Shown in pieces: positions 9,657-21,509 of a stretch of 64,000 bases of DNA. Position 1 is the first letter of the stretch. Each line of letters begins with the position of its first letter. Under the pieces are notes generated by a model. That model was not told where the DNA came from. It ran no database searches and saw only the letters and a list, made by a program, of their open reading frames with translations. The DNA comes from Clitopilus passeckerianus (Eukaryota; Basidiomycota; Agaricomycetes; Agaricales; Entolomataceae): contig CALYLX010000104.1 of NCBI GenBank assembly GCA_944990035.1, forward strand, positions 62,001 to 126,000. The letters run 5' to 3'. The translations under genes were made by a program, and so were the position numbers.

Positions 9657-12600
9657 TTATTCCTCACTTCCATCCGAATCATAGTAATCATCCGGCTCTT
9701 CCTGTAATTTAGCTGTTTCATGTTCGCTCAGTCTTCTCGGCATCTGGTAATCACTGCCCAAGAAACTCATGACGCTAAAGCACAAGGTCAGCTTAGTCGC
9801 ATGTCACCAGGAGGAGGTACGTACTAGATTGTTCCATCCGCATTTCCAATGACAACTTCCTCGTGGCTAAGTTGCATTGACATAGGGTTCTTCTCCGGTG
9901 TGGCCAACCCTTGGAATTTCTGAGGTAGCTGACCGAGAAGCCCTCTGACTGCAGCTCCTGTGAGATTGTCGCATTCGGCTAGCGCAGACCAGACACCAGT
10001 TACGGGGCGAACATCGGTTGTGATATCAACCGGAGCGGGAGCGAGGTATTGCGAGAAGGAGATAGTATCCTCTTCATCCATGTCCCCACTACCATCCGCA
10101 TCCTTGTTTGCACCGGATTTGGATGGCGAATCTGCGCTGTCCCGATGGGTGGTCATGAATATCTGATGATGAGAACATAAGCAAGGTGCACCCAAAACAA
10201 TACAAAAAGGCTTACTCGTCGATCTGCCCCTGCCCTAGAGCTAAACCTAGTGGCCGTGACAACTCTCCTCTTCAAAGGATCTACCGCACCAACCGCAACA
10301 TCGGTGGGTGTCTCCACAACAGCCACGATCTTCGGCGGGGCAGTCAAGATTGCTGCCCTGCCGAATCTGACAGCAAAGAGGGAATCACCAGCCAAGTTCG
10401 AGCCGGGTGTACCTGGCCCAGTCATTGGTGTGCCAGCTCGAGGTGACGGGCTGGCAAGCGACGAAGGTGTTCGGAGGCCTGAAACGCTCATTCGGCCCTT
10501 CGTAATGCTTCCTGCTGTGGATGGTGGGGTTGCAATGCTGGTTGGTGTTACGTTGGTATTGATCAGCGATGTTCGCCTGTTTGGCGTTGAGATCGACGGG
10601 GATGAACCTCCAACTGAGCGAGATAGCGAGGAAATGGTGCGTGGGCGAGTAGGCAGAGGGCTGTTGTCGTTGTACGCAGAGCGAGCCGCACCACCAGGAC
10701 TGACAACAGGTTGTCGGCTGAGAGACGCGGAAAGTGTCGAGACCTCCGCCTTCATTTCGTTGTTTTCTTCGCGCCATTGAAGGTGGAGTATGATCGATTT
10801 CGTTGCACACTGAAGTAATGTCAGTCCTCATGAATCCTGTTGGAACCGGGAAAGAATAGCTTACAGTCATCTGAGTCCCTTTTGCCGCGAACCACCTATG
10901 AGGGAAGGTCAAACATTCGAACTCGGTATACAAAGCACTCTAAGGACGTACTGCAGCATGTTGTTAGGGGCGGCACCAACGTTGAACAACTTCGCATGCA
11001 GAACAGGATCAGAACCTCCCAGCTCCGATAGCTTAAACTGCGACATCATCTCGCGACGCACTGTGTCAAGCACATTCATATCAGCAACTTTGCACCAAGG
11101 CTACTATGCACTCACATATTGAAAACACACGAACAATTCCATCAATAGTCACACTGACCACCCTCTCACCCTCCTCAGTTCCATTCCCTTCCCCTTTTAC
11201 GAGTTGCACGCCAATATTGATGGTAGTCTGCTGGCCGAACCTAACAATTTTCGTTCCACGTCGCCAGTCCCAGCAGACCAGTGCCTTGTCGGCACCAGCA
11301 GAAACAAGATTCTTGGAAGATAGGGCAACGGCACGGATTCCGTTGAGATGGCCGGACAGTTGTTGAAGAGGTGTGAATGTCAAGGATGAAAACAGGTGTA
11401 CGCGGCTGAAGCAGGACTATGAGCAATAACAGTGTTGAATTCTGGAAATGACCCACCCAACATCGTGGAACCCTACAACGAAGACCTCTAAAGCAGAGGA
11501 GTGTTTTAGCCGGAGAGAATTATCGCAAGACGTCTTGACGAACCTTCCTCGGCCAGCCAGTCGACACAGCTGACAGGTTTTTTGACATTCAAACATTTCG
11601 TTTCTATACCCTTCTCCACATCCCAAAACCTAATGGTCTCGTCGTAGCTTCCGCTAATCAACCTCTTACCTGTAGGAAAGTCATCAGCTTCTTAAAAAAT
11701 CATCAACAGATGAAGACAGGCTGCATACCTCTCAAGAGCAAGGTCGTACAGAAATTGGTATGGCCCTTGAGGAAGCGGATAGATTGAGGGAGTGCGTTGG
11801 CAAAGTTGGATTCACGATGGTGGAGGGAGCGGTACAGTGGGAACCTGCATCATATTAGCAGGAATACACTTATAGGTTGAGTCTCCAACTCACCATCCCT
11901 CTTGTGTGCGAGGCAGATGAACCGGCGTTGGGTCATCAGCTGTTATCCGCAGGCAGTGATACTTCCACAAGGCCGGATGTTGAACAAGGCTATCCCATAA
12001 TTTAGCAACCTAGAAGCAACCAGGATCAGTCAATTTTCCAAAAGAACGGGAATAGTAGCAAATTACCCTTCGTACACCAACCACCTCTTCAACGGTGAGG
12101 TGCTTAAGAACGCGAAGCCCAAGGTCCGGAGACAGTTTGCCCACAATATCGATAGTCGACTTGGCGTACTTCTGCAACAGCAGAATCTGTAATGCGATGT
12201 CTCCAGGAAGGGCAGAATCAAGAATGATGCCAATTCTGTCGATCAGGTTCAGTAAACTGTCCAAGGAGACGAACGGAGGAAACTTACAGTCTCATCCGAC
12301 CTTCCCTCCCCAAGCCTCGCAGGGCCCGCCTAACTTCCTTTTCACTAAAATCCCTCTCCTTGCCCTTCTTCCCATCCGCCTTCCTATACCCTCGCAGAGC
12401 TTTAACTAGCCTCTGGTTGAATACACCATCCTCCCCTTCCTCTCCTTCCTCTAACTCCATCTCAGACTCGTCATCTTCGTCATCATCCCTATACCCCGAC
12501 CAGTACCCTTTCTTCCTTCTCCCGCCACAAATGCACCTATCATCGTCATCCAAACCTCCAGTGCCTTTCGTGAGGAAATTGGCAGACATGCCGGAATTGG

Positions 12601-14070
12601 AGGTAGAGTCCCGAAGAAGCCGGACTTCTGCCTGCAGAGCGTGTAACTGAGCTGCCGAGGAAGCTTGAGATCTGTTGAGCAGTCGTTTAAGACCGAGGAC
12701 CTTGCGTTGGTGTAGAGCTTGGATGTCGGAGAGAGCTTTCGCCATCTTTGATAAGTAGACGGTTAGCCCTACAGTGCGCATATAATGGAAAATTTAAGGC
12801 TTACGTCTTCATCCACATCCCCGTCGTTGATATCAGTCACAAGCTCCATATCCCGGTCCCAGTCATCATCCATGTTGTTACCACCCCACAACGAGAGGGC
12901 ACTATCGCCACCCCCAAGCACACTCATATCCATGCTATTGAAGCTGGGAAGAGACACCTCTGTGAGCATGGCCGTAGCTGAGGCTCCGGTAGGTTTAGAG
13001 GGTGTGGATTGAGGTGTGCCATTGACATGTTGTCGTCTCTTAGCTGCTGAGGCCATAGAAGCTTTCGAGGGAGTGTTGAACTTGGAAGGTGAGTTGTGTT
13101 CTTTCCCGGTGCCAAGCTCGGCAGAGGATTTCGTACGCGTACGTTGAGGGCTTGGAGAGGTGAGGTGAATGGAGGGGGACTTTTTCGCCAGCCGTTTGAC
13201 CGGGCTGGGTTTGGCTGGTGTCTTATGAATGGGTTCGGTCGGGGAAGGGGTAGTGGGTGCGATATTCGTTGTGTTGGAGAGGGTCATTGAAGGAGCTGTG
13301 GCGCCTCTCTTCATGGCAACTCCTTGAGTTACGGAGTTCAACCGTGCTCTTTCTCTCGCTGGCTGGCTCAGCTCGGCATAATCCAGCGTTGCGGACCGTG
13401 TGGCTGCTCCCACAGTCGAAGTAGACTTGGAAGGAGATGAGGTGATTTGGAGAGATTGAGAACGGGTTAGGTCTGCTTGAGACCGACGTTTGTTCAAGCC
13501 ATTTGCAGAAGGCTTGTTTTCGTGCGTTAACGATGTGGATTGGGATAGCGATTTGCCAGCAGCAGAGGAAGAGACCGAAGTTGTGATCGGGTTACCACTG
13601 ATACTCGCACTGAGTGAAAGTCGCGGAAAAGACTGTCCTTGAGTCTGCAATTGACCTGGAGGCGCGGAAATACGCCGAGATGCAGTGACGCTAGGAGCCT
13701 TCACTGAAGAAGTTATGGATATCTTTTTCGTCCTTGGTTTAGCTGTAGCATCTGAGAACTTGCGTTCTGAATTGAAAGGCATAGGCGTAGCATTAGGCGA
13801 TCTGGCCGTTGCTGGGTTACGGCCCGCAAACGACCTAGCTGTTGAGGTGCTAGACTGGGTTGAAGACATTGAGTGTCGTGGACCAGTGCTCCTTGTTGAG
13901 TTGCCAGCAGTTGAGGTTGAGGTCGAGTTCATAAGGGATTTGGAGGTCGTCATCTGGCCAAATGCTGATGGAGCAAAGGATCTCGACGAACTTATTGAAT
14001 GTCGTGTAGACACCTCAGATGGTGCTTTCTTCGAGAGAGACCTCTTCAACGGAGGCTGAGGCTGAGCCAT
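9657..14070 (-). CDS. F-box/WD40-repeat protein with long Ser-rich N-terminus
   Basis: About ten minus-strand exons give a protein of roughly 1,100 residues. The first exon (14070 to about 12812) encodes ~420 residues of Ser/Thr/Pro-rich, probably disordered sequence. The next, after a short intron, encodes a coiled-coil segment ([19 protein letters not shown]) and an acidic stretch. Then comes an F-box-like region ([40 protein letters not shown]) and WD40 blades: [63 protein letters not shown] and [12 protein letters not shown] second Ser/Pro-rich segment and an acidic tail (YYDSDGSEE) end the protein. F-box/WD40 proteins are substrate receptors of SCF ubiquitin ligases; the target here is unknown. 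The link of the Ser-rich exon to the rest rests on a clean phase-0 GT-AG intron. It could instead be a separate upstream gene, but no stop or polyadenylation gap separates them. Confidence 0.75.
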
Positions 14071-15020
14071 ATTGACAAGTACGTAGCGCTACGCCCGTAC
14101 GCGTCGAAGATGCTCTTGGGACAGCTGTACCTGGCAGAAAGTTCACCGCTGTACTTCCGTGAGGGCCATAGCATTGCACCTACCTCAATTTCCGAGCTCC
14201 TGACGTTTCTGTGAGTCCAAAAAGCTGAAGATATGTCCACCGTCCGGTATAAGTGGCTAGCCAAATAAGGATGGAAGCCTGGTATATTTGTAAAGACAAG
14301 CTGTATCTGTCGCTGTCAACGCGGTGAGTGGCACAGTGCCTGGTTCGAACATGCACGCGTTTGGTTTGTAGGGCCCTGTTTGCCATCGACCTCCGAAGCT
14401 TCCGTGATTACGATTTGAAACTGGCGCTCGAAGGCGTTGCACGGGCGCCAAAATCTTAAGTAGTGCATCTGACTTACTAGTAAAATATCATATCGGACGA
14501 ACTAGATAGAATGAACTTTCCCATACGAGACTGATCGGCTACTCCTCAGGAACCTAAATCTCGTGAAGCTCGATCCAAGGAGTTTTGCATGAGCTCGTGG
14601 AGACATTTTTTAGTTCTGCCGCATTGAAAGAAGTCGTCTGCCAAGCGGGCTCAGTGGCGATTTTGTCTACACTCAACCCGAAAGCGCCTGACGTGAAAGC
14701 TGTTTTGGTATAAAAGGGAGTTCAACTTCAAGAGTGGCTCAAAGTCCGTCTATGTGTTGGTCCAACAGTTTCCAAAATTCCCTTCTTTTTTCAGAATAAC
14801 AAATAAAATAAGCCTGTGTGCACTTCGCGGAGGGCGTGAAAGAGTAGTTGGACGCTCGCAGACGAAATTGGGAACCATGAGCGGGGTTCAAAACGATCAT
14901 CGGTCTTTGCCGAAATCTCATTCGGGATGTGAAAATGCTAAACCTTATTTCTCAGGACTATACAGTTATCGACAAGACTCGGCTCACCGCCTCCAACGAC
15001 CTCCGCAACCTCAAGACAAT
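14071..15020. other. Divergent promoter region of F-box/WD40 gene and RPS30
   Basis: About 950 bases without a convincing frame. A TATAAAAG octamer lies at 14709-14716 on the plus strand, about 310 bases before the RPS30 ATG. It may drive a transcript with a long or spliced leader. Confidence 0.45.
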
Positions 15021-15554
15021 ATGGGAAAAGGTGCTTATCAACCGTTGCGGCCCCTCGAAGTTTTGAATCTGACACTTAACGCCTGCGATGTATAGTTCAC
15101 GGATCTCTCGCTCGTGCCGGTAAGGTCAAGTCGCAGTGCCCCAAAGTCGAGAAACAAGAGAAGAAAAAGACACCAAAGGGTCGCGCAAAGAAGAGGATTC
15201 TTTACAACCGCCGGTGAGTAATTAAAATCGCTCTCCAAGTCGAGGGGGAACTGAGATTTCGTTAGATTCGTCAACGTAACGACAGCACCAGGCGGCAAGA
15301 GGAGAATGTTAGTACTTCAAAGCTTCCACGATTACCCCACTTCCCCCACATATCTTTCTCTTGACGGGTCACCGTTCCGTCTGATGATCCCAGCAAATCA
15401 AGCATAGTTCACACTGAACAACCGTGTTGATAAACATGCATCTAATGTCTTTCGCTCCTATCTGACTCACCCTCGCTATCTCATTCTTCTGCAAACTCTT
15501 TCCGATTGATGCTAACCTCACCTCTCTTTCAGGAACCCCAACCCCGAGAAGTAA
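15021..15554 (+). CDS. RPS30: 40S ribosomal protein S30 (eS30)
   Basis: Four small exons (15021-15030, 15096-15213, 15266-15307, 15533-15554) give exactly 63 codons plus stop. The protein starts [17 protein letters not shown] and ends KRRMNPNPEK, matching eS30 along its whole length. eS30 is a small, very basic component of the cytosolic small ribosomal subunit. In animals it is made as a fusion to the ubiquitin-like FUBI; here, as in other fungi, no such domain precedes it. The first exon is only ten bases (ATG GGA AAA G), so gene finders will easily miss this gene. The third intron is unusually long (225 bases against 52-65 for the others) and holds a box C/D snoRNA. Confidence 0.95.
15376..15470 (+). 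ncRNA. snR60: Intronic box C/D snoRNA, snR60/U80-like
   Basis: Lies inside the third RPS30 intron. Visible boxes are C (TGATGA, 15382-15387), D' (CTGA, 15414-15417), a C'-like TGATAAA (15428-15434) and D (CTGA, 15462-15465). The 15 bases before D (15447-15461) can pair, with one G-U, to the conserved large-subunit rRNA sequence AUAGGGGCGAAAGAC as I remember it. The fifth base from D falls on the second G of AUAGGGG, the position known as Gm908 in yeast. The 11 bases before D' (15402-15412) are complementary to GUGAACUAUGC of the same rRNA, next to yeast Am817. Yeast snR60 and human U80 guide this same pair of sites. The terminal stem is weak and the first base of box C is not a purine. Outer ends are approximate. 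Confidence 0.8.
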
Positions 15555-16100
15555 AAAAAAAACCCAACCATTTGGGGCCCCTTCGACATCACGGCATGCA
15601 GGCTTGTAATTGTTAGATCCGCGCTGGAGGGCTTCGGCGAGAGTAGAGCGGGCGTCGAGTTGGGAAACCTCGTGATTATTTTTTTGTTATTCTCCATCGC
15701 TTTCTACCAGTTCCCACTGCACGCTACATGCTTTTACTCTCCTTATGCAATTCAAGATATGATCAAAGCCCTCAATTTGGTGCCGTGAACTAAATTTGAG
15801 CGCAGAAAGGGAGCTTACCCAGCGCCTGCGATTCTATTCGTCTCTAAAGGACTTTTCTTGCATCGTCTAGACTACATATAAAGGCAGCATCTGTAATTTA
15901 TTGAATACGCGCCCGTTGGCCAGGTTCGTGAAGGTGCAATTCCACGCTTCAACGCTGCCATTACGTAATTCAACGTTGACCCCTTTCAACAGGTTCCCAT
16001 CGCGGGTGACAGCGAGGGCCTCATTCAGGTAGCTAACCTTCATGCAGACCATGTTTAATGATTCATTGACTTTTCAATTCTTGCAACAGTTAAGAAATAT
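15555..16100. other. Intergenic gap between RPS30 and the chromodomain gene
   Basis: About 550 bases: RPS30 3' untranslated sequence starting with a run of A, then the promoter of the next gene. I see no other gene. Confidence 0.5.
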
Positions 16101-19100
16101 ATGGCTCCTGAGGACGAGTCAGTGGAACTTGAGCTATCGGAACGGGATGCCGAAACCCAATTTATACCGGAAGAAGGCGACGAGGAGAACCTCTGGGAAG
16201 TCATCGAGATTATTCAAGAAAAGGGCAAACAGTATAAGGTTCGGTGGGCAGGAGTAGATCCAACAACAAATAAGCCCTGGGCTCCGTCTTGGGTGCCGCG
16301 CCAGGATTGTACGGACGATCTGGTACTCGAATGGAAGAGGAAGCAGGCTGCCAAAAAGAAGGGGAAGAAGGGAAAAAGTACGTGTTTAACATGTTTTCTT
16401 CGTGGGTTGCTGGCTAAATACTTGAATTTCAGGTGGCCGAAATGGTTCTGTCGCATCCAAACAGTCCAACGGATCTGGTGGTTCGACCGTGTCTAAAGGC
16501 GCCAATGTGTCTTCCAATAACAAAAACCGCGCGGGAACCTCTGCAAAGACAGGTCAGAAACGTACCCATAGTACAGCTATGTCGGAGACAGCAGATATCG
16601 AATCTTTTTACGTGTCCGACCCAGAGACAAATGCACATCCAAAGAAGAAACCAAAGTTAACAGGGTCACTGAGCAAGGATGTCTACCTGGATGACGACGA
16701 AGAAATGGAACTGCCACCTATTGAAGTTCTGCTGGAGGAAAGGCCAAGGGCCAGGAAGGGGTCTGAGCCAGCTCGTTTCAACATCTACGAGGATCGTTCA
16801 CGCGGTTCACACTTCAAGCATTCCGCCGGTACCTCCAGTAAATCAAAAGGAAAGCGGAAGGAGCACAAATCAGACAGTGTGGTGCACACGAGCCAGGATG
16901 AAGAAGACAAACTTGCCGTCAATGGGGCTAACAGCTCCTCAAAACGAACCCATTCTACCAATGGAATCCAGCAGAGATCCCCAACCAGGGTGAATGAAAG
17001 GCGAAGACGAAGTCCATCCTCTTCGCCACCACCGCCTCCAGCGGCCAAGCGGAAGCTAACGACCAAGGAATCTTCCCTTCCCGAGCTTTCTGACAAAGAA
17101 CCTCCCAAGAATCGTTCAGTTGCCGATCACCGCAGAATGAAACTCACCCATGAAGAACGTCTGCGTTCATTAACGCCTACCACCCTCGAACGTCTAGCAC
17201 GCTTTGACGAGGAGCTTCGCTCTATAGAGGGGCAAGCCTCCGGGTCGAAGCTGGTCCCTCGTAGATCACCATCTATTGAGATGGTCCCCACCTCCTCTCC
17301 AGCACCACCTTCGCCAGCTGCTGCTGCATCTCCCCCTCAACCACCACCGAAACGGTCTACTATCACCCGAAATGGCCACGAAGACTCGTACCGACTCGAA
17401 ATAGTGCCTGAAACAGATCTAGAGTCTTCTAACAACACCCAATCACAATCGCAAGAAGTACCGATAGCAGCGCCTATACCTGTTAAACTATGCGAACTAC
17501 CCCATAACCAACCGCCTGACCACCCAAAAACCCCTGACAGGGAGGATGGGAAGAGGCAAGCCCCCCGCCAGTCGAATTCTTTGATTGCGAGGATGAAGCC
17601 TCGCACTCCAAGCTCTGTCAGCCGAACCCAGTCAAGGTGGTCATTGTACGACGATGACCATGACAGCAATTACCACCCGCCAAGCCCGTTGTATACGCAT
17701 CCTGAGGAGCTCCCAGAGATGCCTAGCTTCAAAATGAGCCGAGTGGAGGATAGTCAACCACCACCCCCAAAGGCACCAGAACAGAGTCCTGGCTCAGACG
17801 CACATCCCGAAGCTGATCAGGGCGTAGAGGAGGAGGAGGAGGAGGAGGAGGAGAAGGAGGAGGAAAGAAAACAGGAGCCTATCAACGCCGCCAAGTCTCA
17901 GTTCCAGCCGATTCCCCAAATATCTCCCTCGAAATTCACTCCTTATCTACCCACGTCCTCGATTTCTGTGGATAACCCCCAGGATGAGGAGGCAGAGGTG
18001 CAAGAGTTGGTCAGCTCAATTGAGCAATTTAGCTCGTCGGATGAGGAGGGCGGTTCTGATCGTCCTCATAGACGGCGACGGGTGTTGAAGAAGGATAAAG
18101 GCAAAGGCAGGGCGGTTGAAAATGATGATAGAGACGATGTGGATCACAGCCAACGCAACGGCTATGTTGGCCCCCCGTCGCCCGCCAACAGCAACGATGG
18201 TGAGGATGATGACAGGGCGTCCGTTCTGCGAGACCGCGGCGTGAAGCTTGCTGAGGAAGCAAGGCAGGAGAGGAGGAGGAATGGCGATGCAAAGGAGCGG
18301 AATGGACCTCTTATTGATCTCGGCAAAATTGGCAAGAAGAGGACGAAAGGAGGGTACAGCAGTGAAGAGAGAGACGAGCATAGGATGCGTGCGGTTGCTG
18401 AGCTGCAGCAGTCCAGCCCTCCAGCAAGTCAAACACTCGACAACAGCAAGACTCAGGAGGAAGAGGAAGATGTTTTCACAACGCCTAAGGTCCAGAATCC
18501 AGCACTGACATTGCGGCAGGAGGAGGAGGAATCAACCCAGGATCTGCTGGCTGAAAATGATGCACAGTTGCCACTACCACAATCATCTCCTCCTGTTATG
18601 GATATGGACGAACCTATCGCCGACGATCTAGACATGGGTGATGAAGATGCTGAGGGAGAGACTACAGGAAGTCCTGATCCTGAGCAGCAGCTACCAGAAG
18701 AAGAGGAGGACCAGGACATACGTATGGAGGTTAGAATGCAGTGGCCCTTCCTTGTTTTACTATCACTTACATCCATGCAGGACGCAGACCATCCCCATGC
18801 TGATCATGTTGAAGAAGGTCGTCCAATTAGCCCCGCGCCTGAGATGCCCGCAGATAAGGCGATGTCCCCTGAGGTCCCGTCCTCCTCTCCAATGCATCCT
18901 GGATCTCTGCACAGAGGCAGATCGAAATCGAGATCTGCCTCCATAGTCAGCCAACAACCGCCAAAGGAGCAGACCCCAGAACGACCAGTGGATGCCAACG
19001 AACCCATTGTCCTTGGTTCACAGGCTGCCTCTACACTCGCATCCCCATCACAATCACACGACCCTTCGACTGAATTGCTCAATCTCAAATCCAAGGAGGT

Positions 19101-20017
19101 CGCAAGACTCGAAGCCCTACTGCTCGCGGAACGAGCAAAGACGTCCGCTCTTGAGAGTGAAGTCGAAACGCTCAAAGATGCACTTGTCAACACCAGCGTA
19201 TCAATTCCAGCACCAAATAACAGTCAAGAGCTCCAGGCCCTCCGCGTCCAGCTTGAGCAGCAGAAGCTTGACTGGGAGCAGGAAAAGGCCACTTTGACTG
19301 CCTCCATCACGCAGCTAACTCAGCGCAAGGACAGTGCAGAGAAGGACCGAGATTTCTTCCGGGAGCAGTATGCACGAGCATCTGCATTCGTCTCAGAGGT
19401 CCGCGATGAGAACAAGCAGCTGAAGCAGCAAGCGAATATTTCGTCGGAGCAGGCCAAGACTGGAGTCGCGCTCATCAAGGCCACATTCGAGCAGAGAGTC
19501 AAGGTTCTCGAGGACGATGTCAAGTCTTGGAAACGTCTTGCCCTGTTTGTCGTTGAGAAGGATGCTCGGACCAATGATGACATCCGACGACGAGCAGCCG
19601 AAGAGCCTGAGCTACGTGTACGAGTTGAGGACCTCGAGGATCAACTGGCTGCAGTCGAGGAGCAAGCGAGGCTGTTGCAGGAGGAGCTCGAGGATCGTGA
19701 TGTGCAACTCAAGGCTTGTATAGCAGAGAACGAGGATTGGAGAAAGGAGGTTAGCATGGTGAAGGAGGAGCGAGACGAGTACAGGGCGAGATTGGAGGAA
19801 TTGGGGAAGCTTTCGCAGGATAGAACCAGTGCAAGCGACGAGCTGGTTTACCGCTGTCAGTGGCGGTCTGAAGGCACCAACGAATCTTGCAATGGCATTT
19901 TTGTCAATGCAGAGGTACGGAGCATCTTTTGTTATCCTTCCTTCAGCAACTGATTTCGTTTGAATTGCCTAGGAACTACAAGACCATTTGTTCACAAGTG
20001 GGCATCTCCATCATTAG
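16101..20017 (+). CDS. Chromodomain protein with coiled coil and C-terminal zinc finger
   Basis: Exon 1 (from ATG 16101) encodes a chromodomain: LWEVIEIIQEKGKQYKVRWA, then KPWAPSWVPRQDCTDDLVLEW, followed by a Lys-rich patch. A short intron (about 16380-16432) leads in frame into a long exon of about 1,170 codons. This exon is disordered, acidic and Pro/Ser-rich, with a Glu run, then a long coiled coil (about 19080-19810) rich in Leu/Glu/Gln heptads. A 51-base in-frame intron (18730-18780) is likely. The last exon, after an intron ending just before 19973, completes a C2H2-like finger: CQWRSEGTNESCNGIF, then ELQDHLFTSGHLHH at the very end. Chromodomains read methylated histone tails, so a nuclear chromatin role is likely. 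I do not know a named family with this exact order of parts. Confidence 0.8.
17827..17868 (+). repeat. GAG/GAA triplet run coding poly-Glu
   Basis: A purine-only run of GAG/GAA/AAG codons within the chromodomain gene encodes a Glu-rich stretch. Such runs change length easily, so this is a likely spot for length variation between strains. Confidence 0.7.
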
Positions 20018-20349
20018 AATGATGCAGCATTCTTGGAGATTTGACGTCTTATTTTTATATCAATTCGAATGTATGGAGTGGGTTTGTAATAGTACGGCTT
20101 TCCGGTTTTCTTTCCCATCTACGAAAGCGGAGGCTTCAGCTTCATAAACTACAGCATGGAGGTTTGGTACAAGCGGCTGGGCGTGGCAAGACGAGGGCCC
20201 ATAAAAGCTTCGAGGATTGCGGAGTTCAAACCCAGAAAAGCTGGCACATTTCTTCTTTCACATTTACATCACTAACTATCTCGACAGTTTGTTTCACGCC
20301 GAACCACAACCGATCTCTACATCACCACCAACCGGTCATTACGATTATA
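20018..20349 (+). other. Intergenic gap before the Kre9-like gene
   Basis: About 330 bases: the 3' region of the chromodomain gene and a promoter with a pyrimidine-rich stretch before the next ATG. No further gene is seen. Confidence 0.45.
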
Positions 20350-21031
20350 ATGCATTTCGCGGGAACCCTGGCGGCCCTAGCCCTCGCTCTGAACATGAAT
20401 GGCGTTTCTGCCGCTCTCTACCCAACACAGCCTATTGCATCAACAATATACTATACTGGAAAACAAGCCACGATTACTTGGAAGGATAATCGTCGTTGGC
20501 CCTCCGTGAACGACATGGGCGATGTTCAAATTGAGCTAATTCGTAAAGATGTGAGTTGGAGATGTCTTTGCCACATGAAACAGAGGGCTGATTTAGACCC
20601 AGGATCTTGTTGCTACTCTGGAAAAAAGCGTGTCTCCCATTGCGGGGTCATGCTCGGTATGGATGCCTGGAGGACTCTCTGAAGCCTCTGACTAGTAAGT
20701 TCTTCCTGGCCCCAGTGCAGAATGTGTACTGAGTAAGGTTTCCAGCATGATGAGGTTCAAGTCTCAACACCCGCCTTTGTCCGTATACACCGCCTATTTC
20801 ACAATCAAACCCGACAGCAATCTACCGGCCAAGGTCAATCTCGCCAACGCGACTACAACGCAGACCCTGCCAAACGCTGCCGCAACAGGACAAGCCAATC
20901 CGGTGGCGACGATTAAGCCCAGCCCAGCAGATCCCATCCCAAGTCACTCGAACGAGACGAAGGACAGCAGGCTGAGGAAGAACACTGCAGCTAGGCTAGA
21001 TCCAGATGCCTCGATATTCAGGACTCGATGA
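20350..21031 (+). CDS. Secreted Kre9/Knh1-like cell-surface protein
   Basis: Three exons. Exon 1 starts at 20350 and ends after IELIRKD. Exon 2 encodes DLVATLEKSVSPIAGSCSVWM. Exon 3 begins after an intron ending near 20746 with YMMRFKSQHPPLSVYTAYFT. The first ~20 residues (MHFAGTLAALALALNMNGVS) form a signal peptide. The mature part opens with LYPTQPIASTIYYTGKQATITW, typical of the Kre9/Knh1 Ig-like domain found in fungal Ser/Thr-rich surface proteins. The tail is Thr/Asn/Pro-rich, as in O-glycosylated wall proteins. No hydrophobic GPI-attachment tail is visible (the protein ends in IFRTR), so it may be secreted or only wall-associated. The role in wall glucan assembly is inference from the family. 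Confidence 0.78.
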
Positions 21032-21509
21032 TATACCTGCCGTCTATTATTGGCATCCTCATGGCGATCTGAAGAGTGTCGTGCCTCCAAATGTACTTTT
21101 AGGACCGTTTCTTATAGATTAGATGCTTGTGATGTAGTCAATATGTATTTCTACTGTACTACTACTACCAGACCATTTCTTGGTTATACCTTTCCCCCTT
21201 GAATCTGGTGCAACGCGTCCAAGGTAGGATTTCGAGAAACGGGCGCGTCGGCCCCGGCTTGAGCACGTGATCGCGACAGGGGCAATGAGTCCCTGAGCGG
21301 TGCTGAGCGCGATGAGATACCGACGTCAACTTGAACCTGGTCCGCATCCATCGTTTGGCCGCACCCTCAGTTTAGCGCTCTGACAAGGCAGAAAATTTCT
21401 TGGGAACGGGTCAACCATCTTGTTCAACGAAATATCTCGGGTCCCTCTAGCTCTTTCCTGCCGTTAGCCCAGAGCATTGAGAAACGCGAAGACCACCAGC
21501 ACTCGATGC
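21032..21509 (+). other. Intergenic gap before the AGC kinase gene
   Basis: About 480 bases holding the 3' end of the Kre9-like gene and the kinase promoter. Nothing gene-like was found. Confidence 0.45.
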
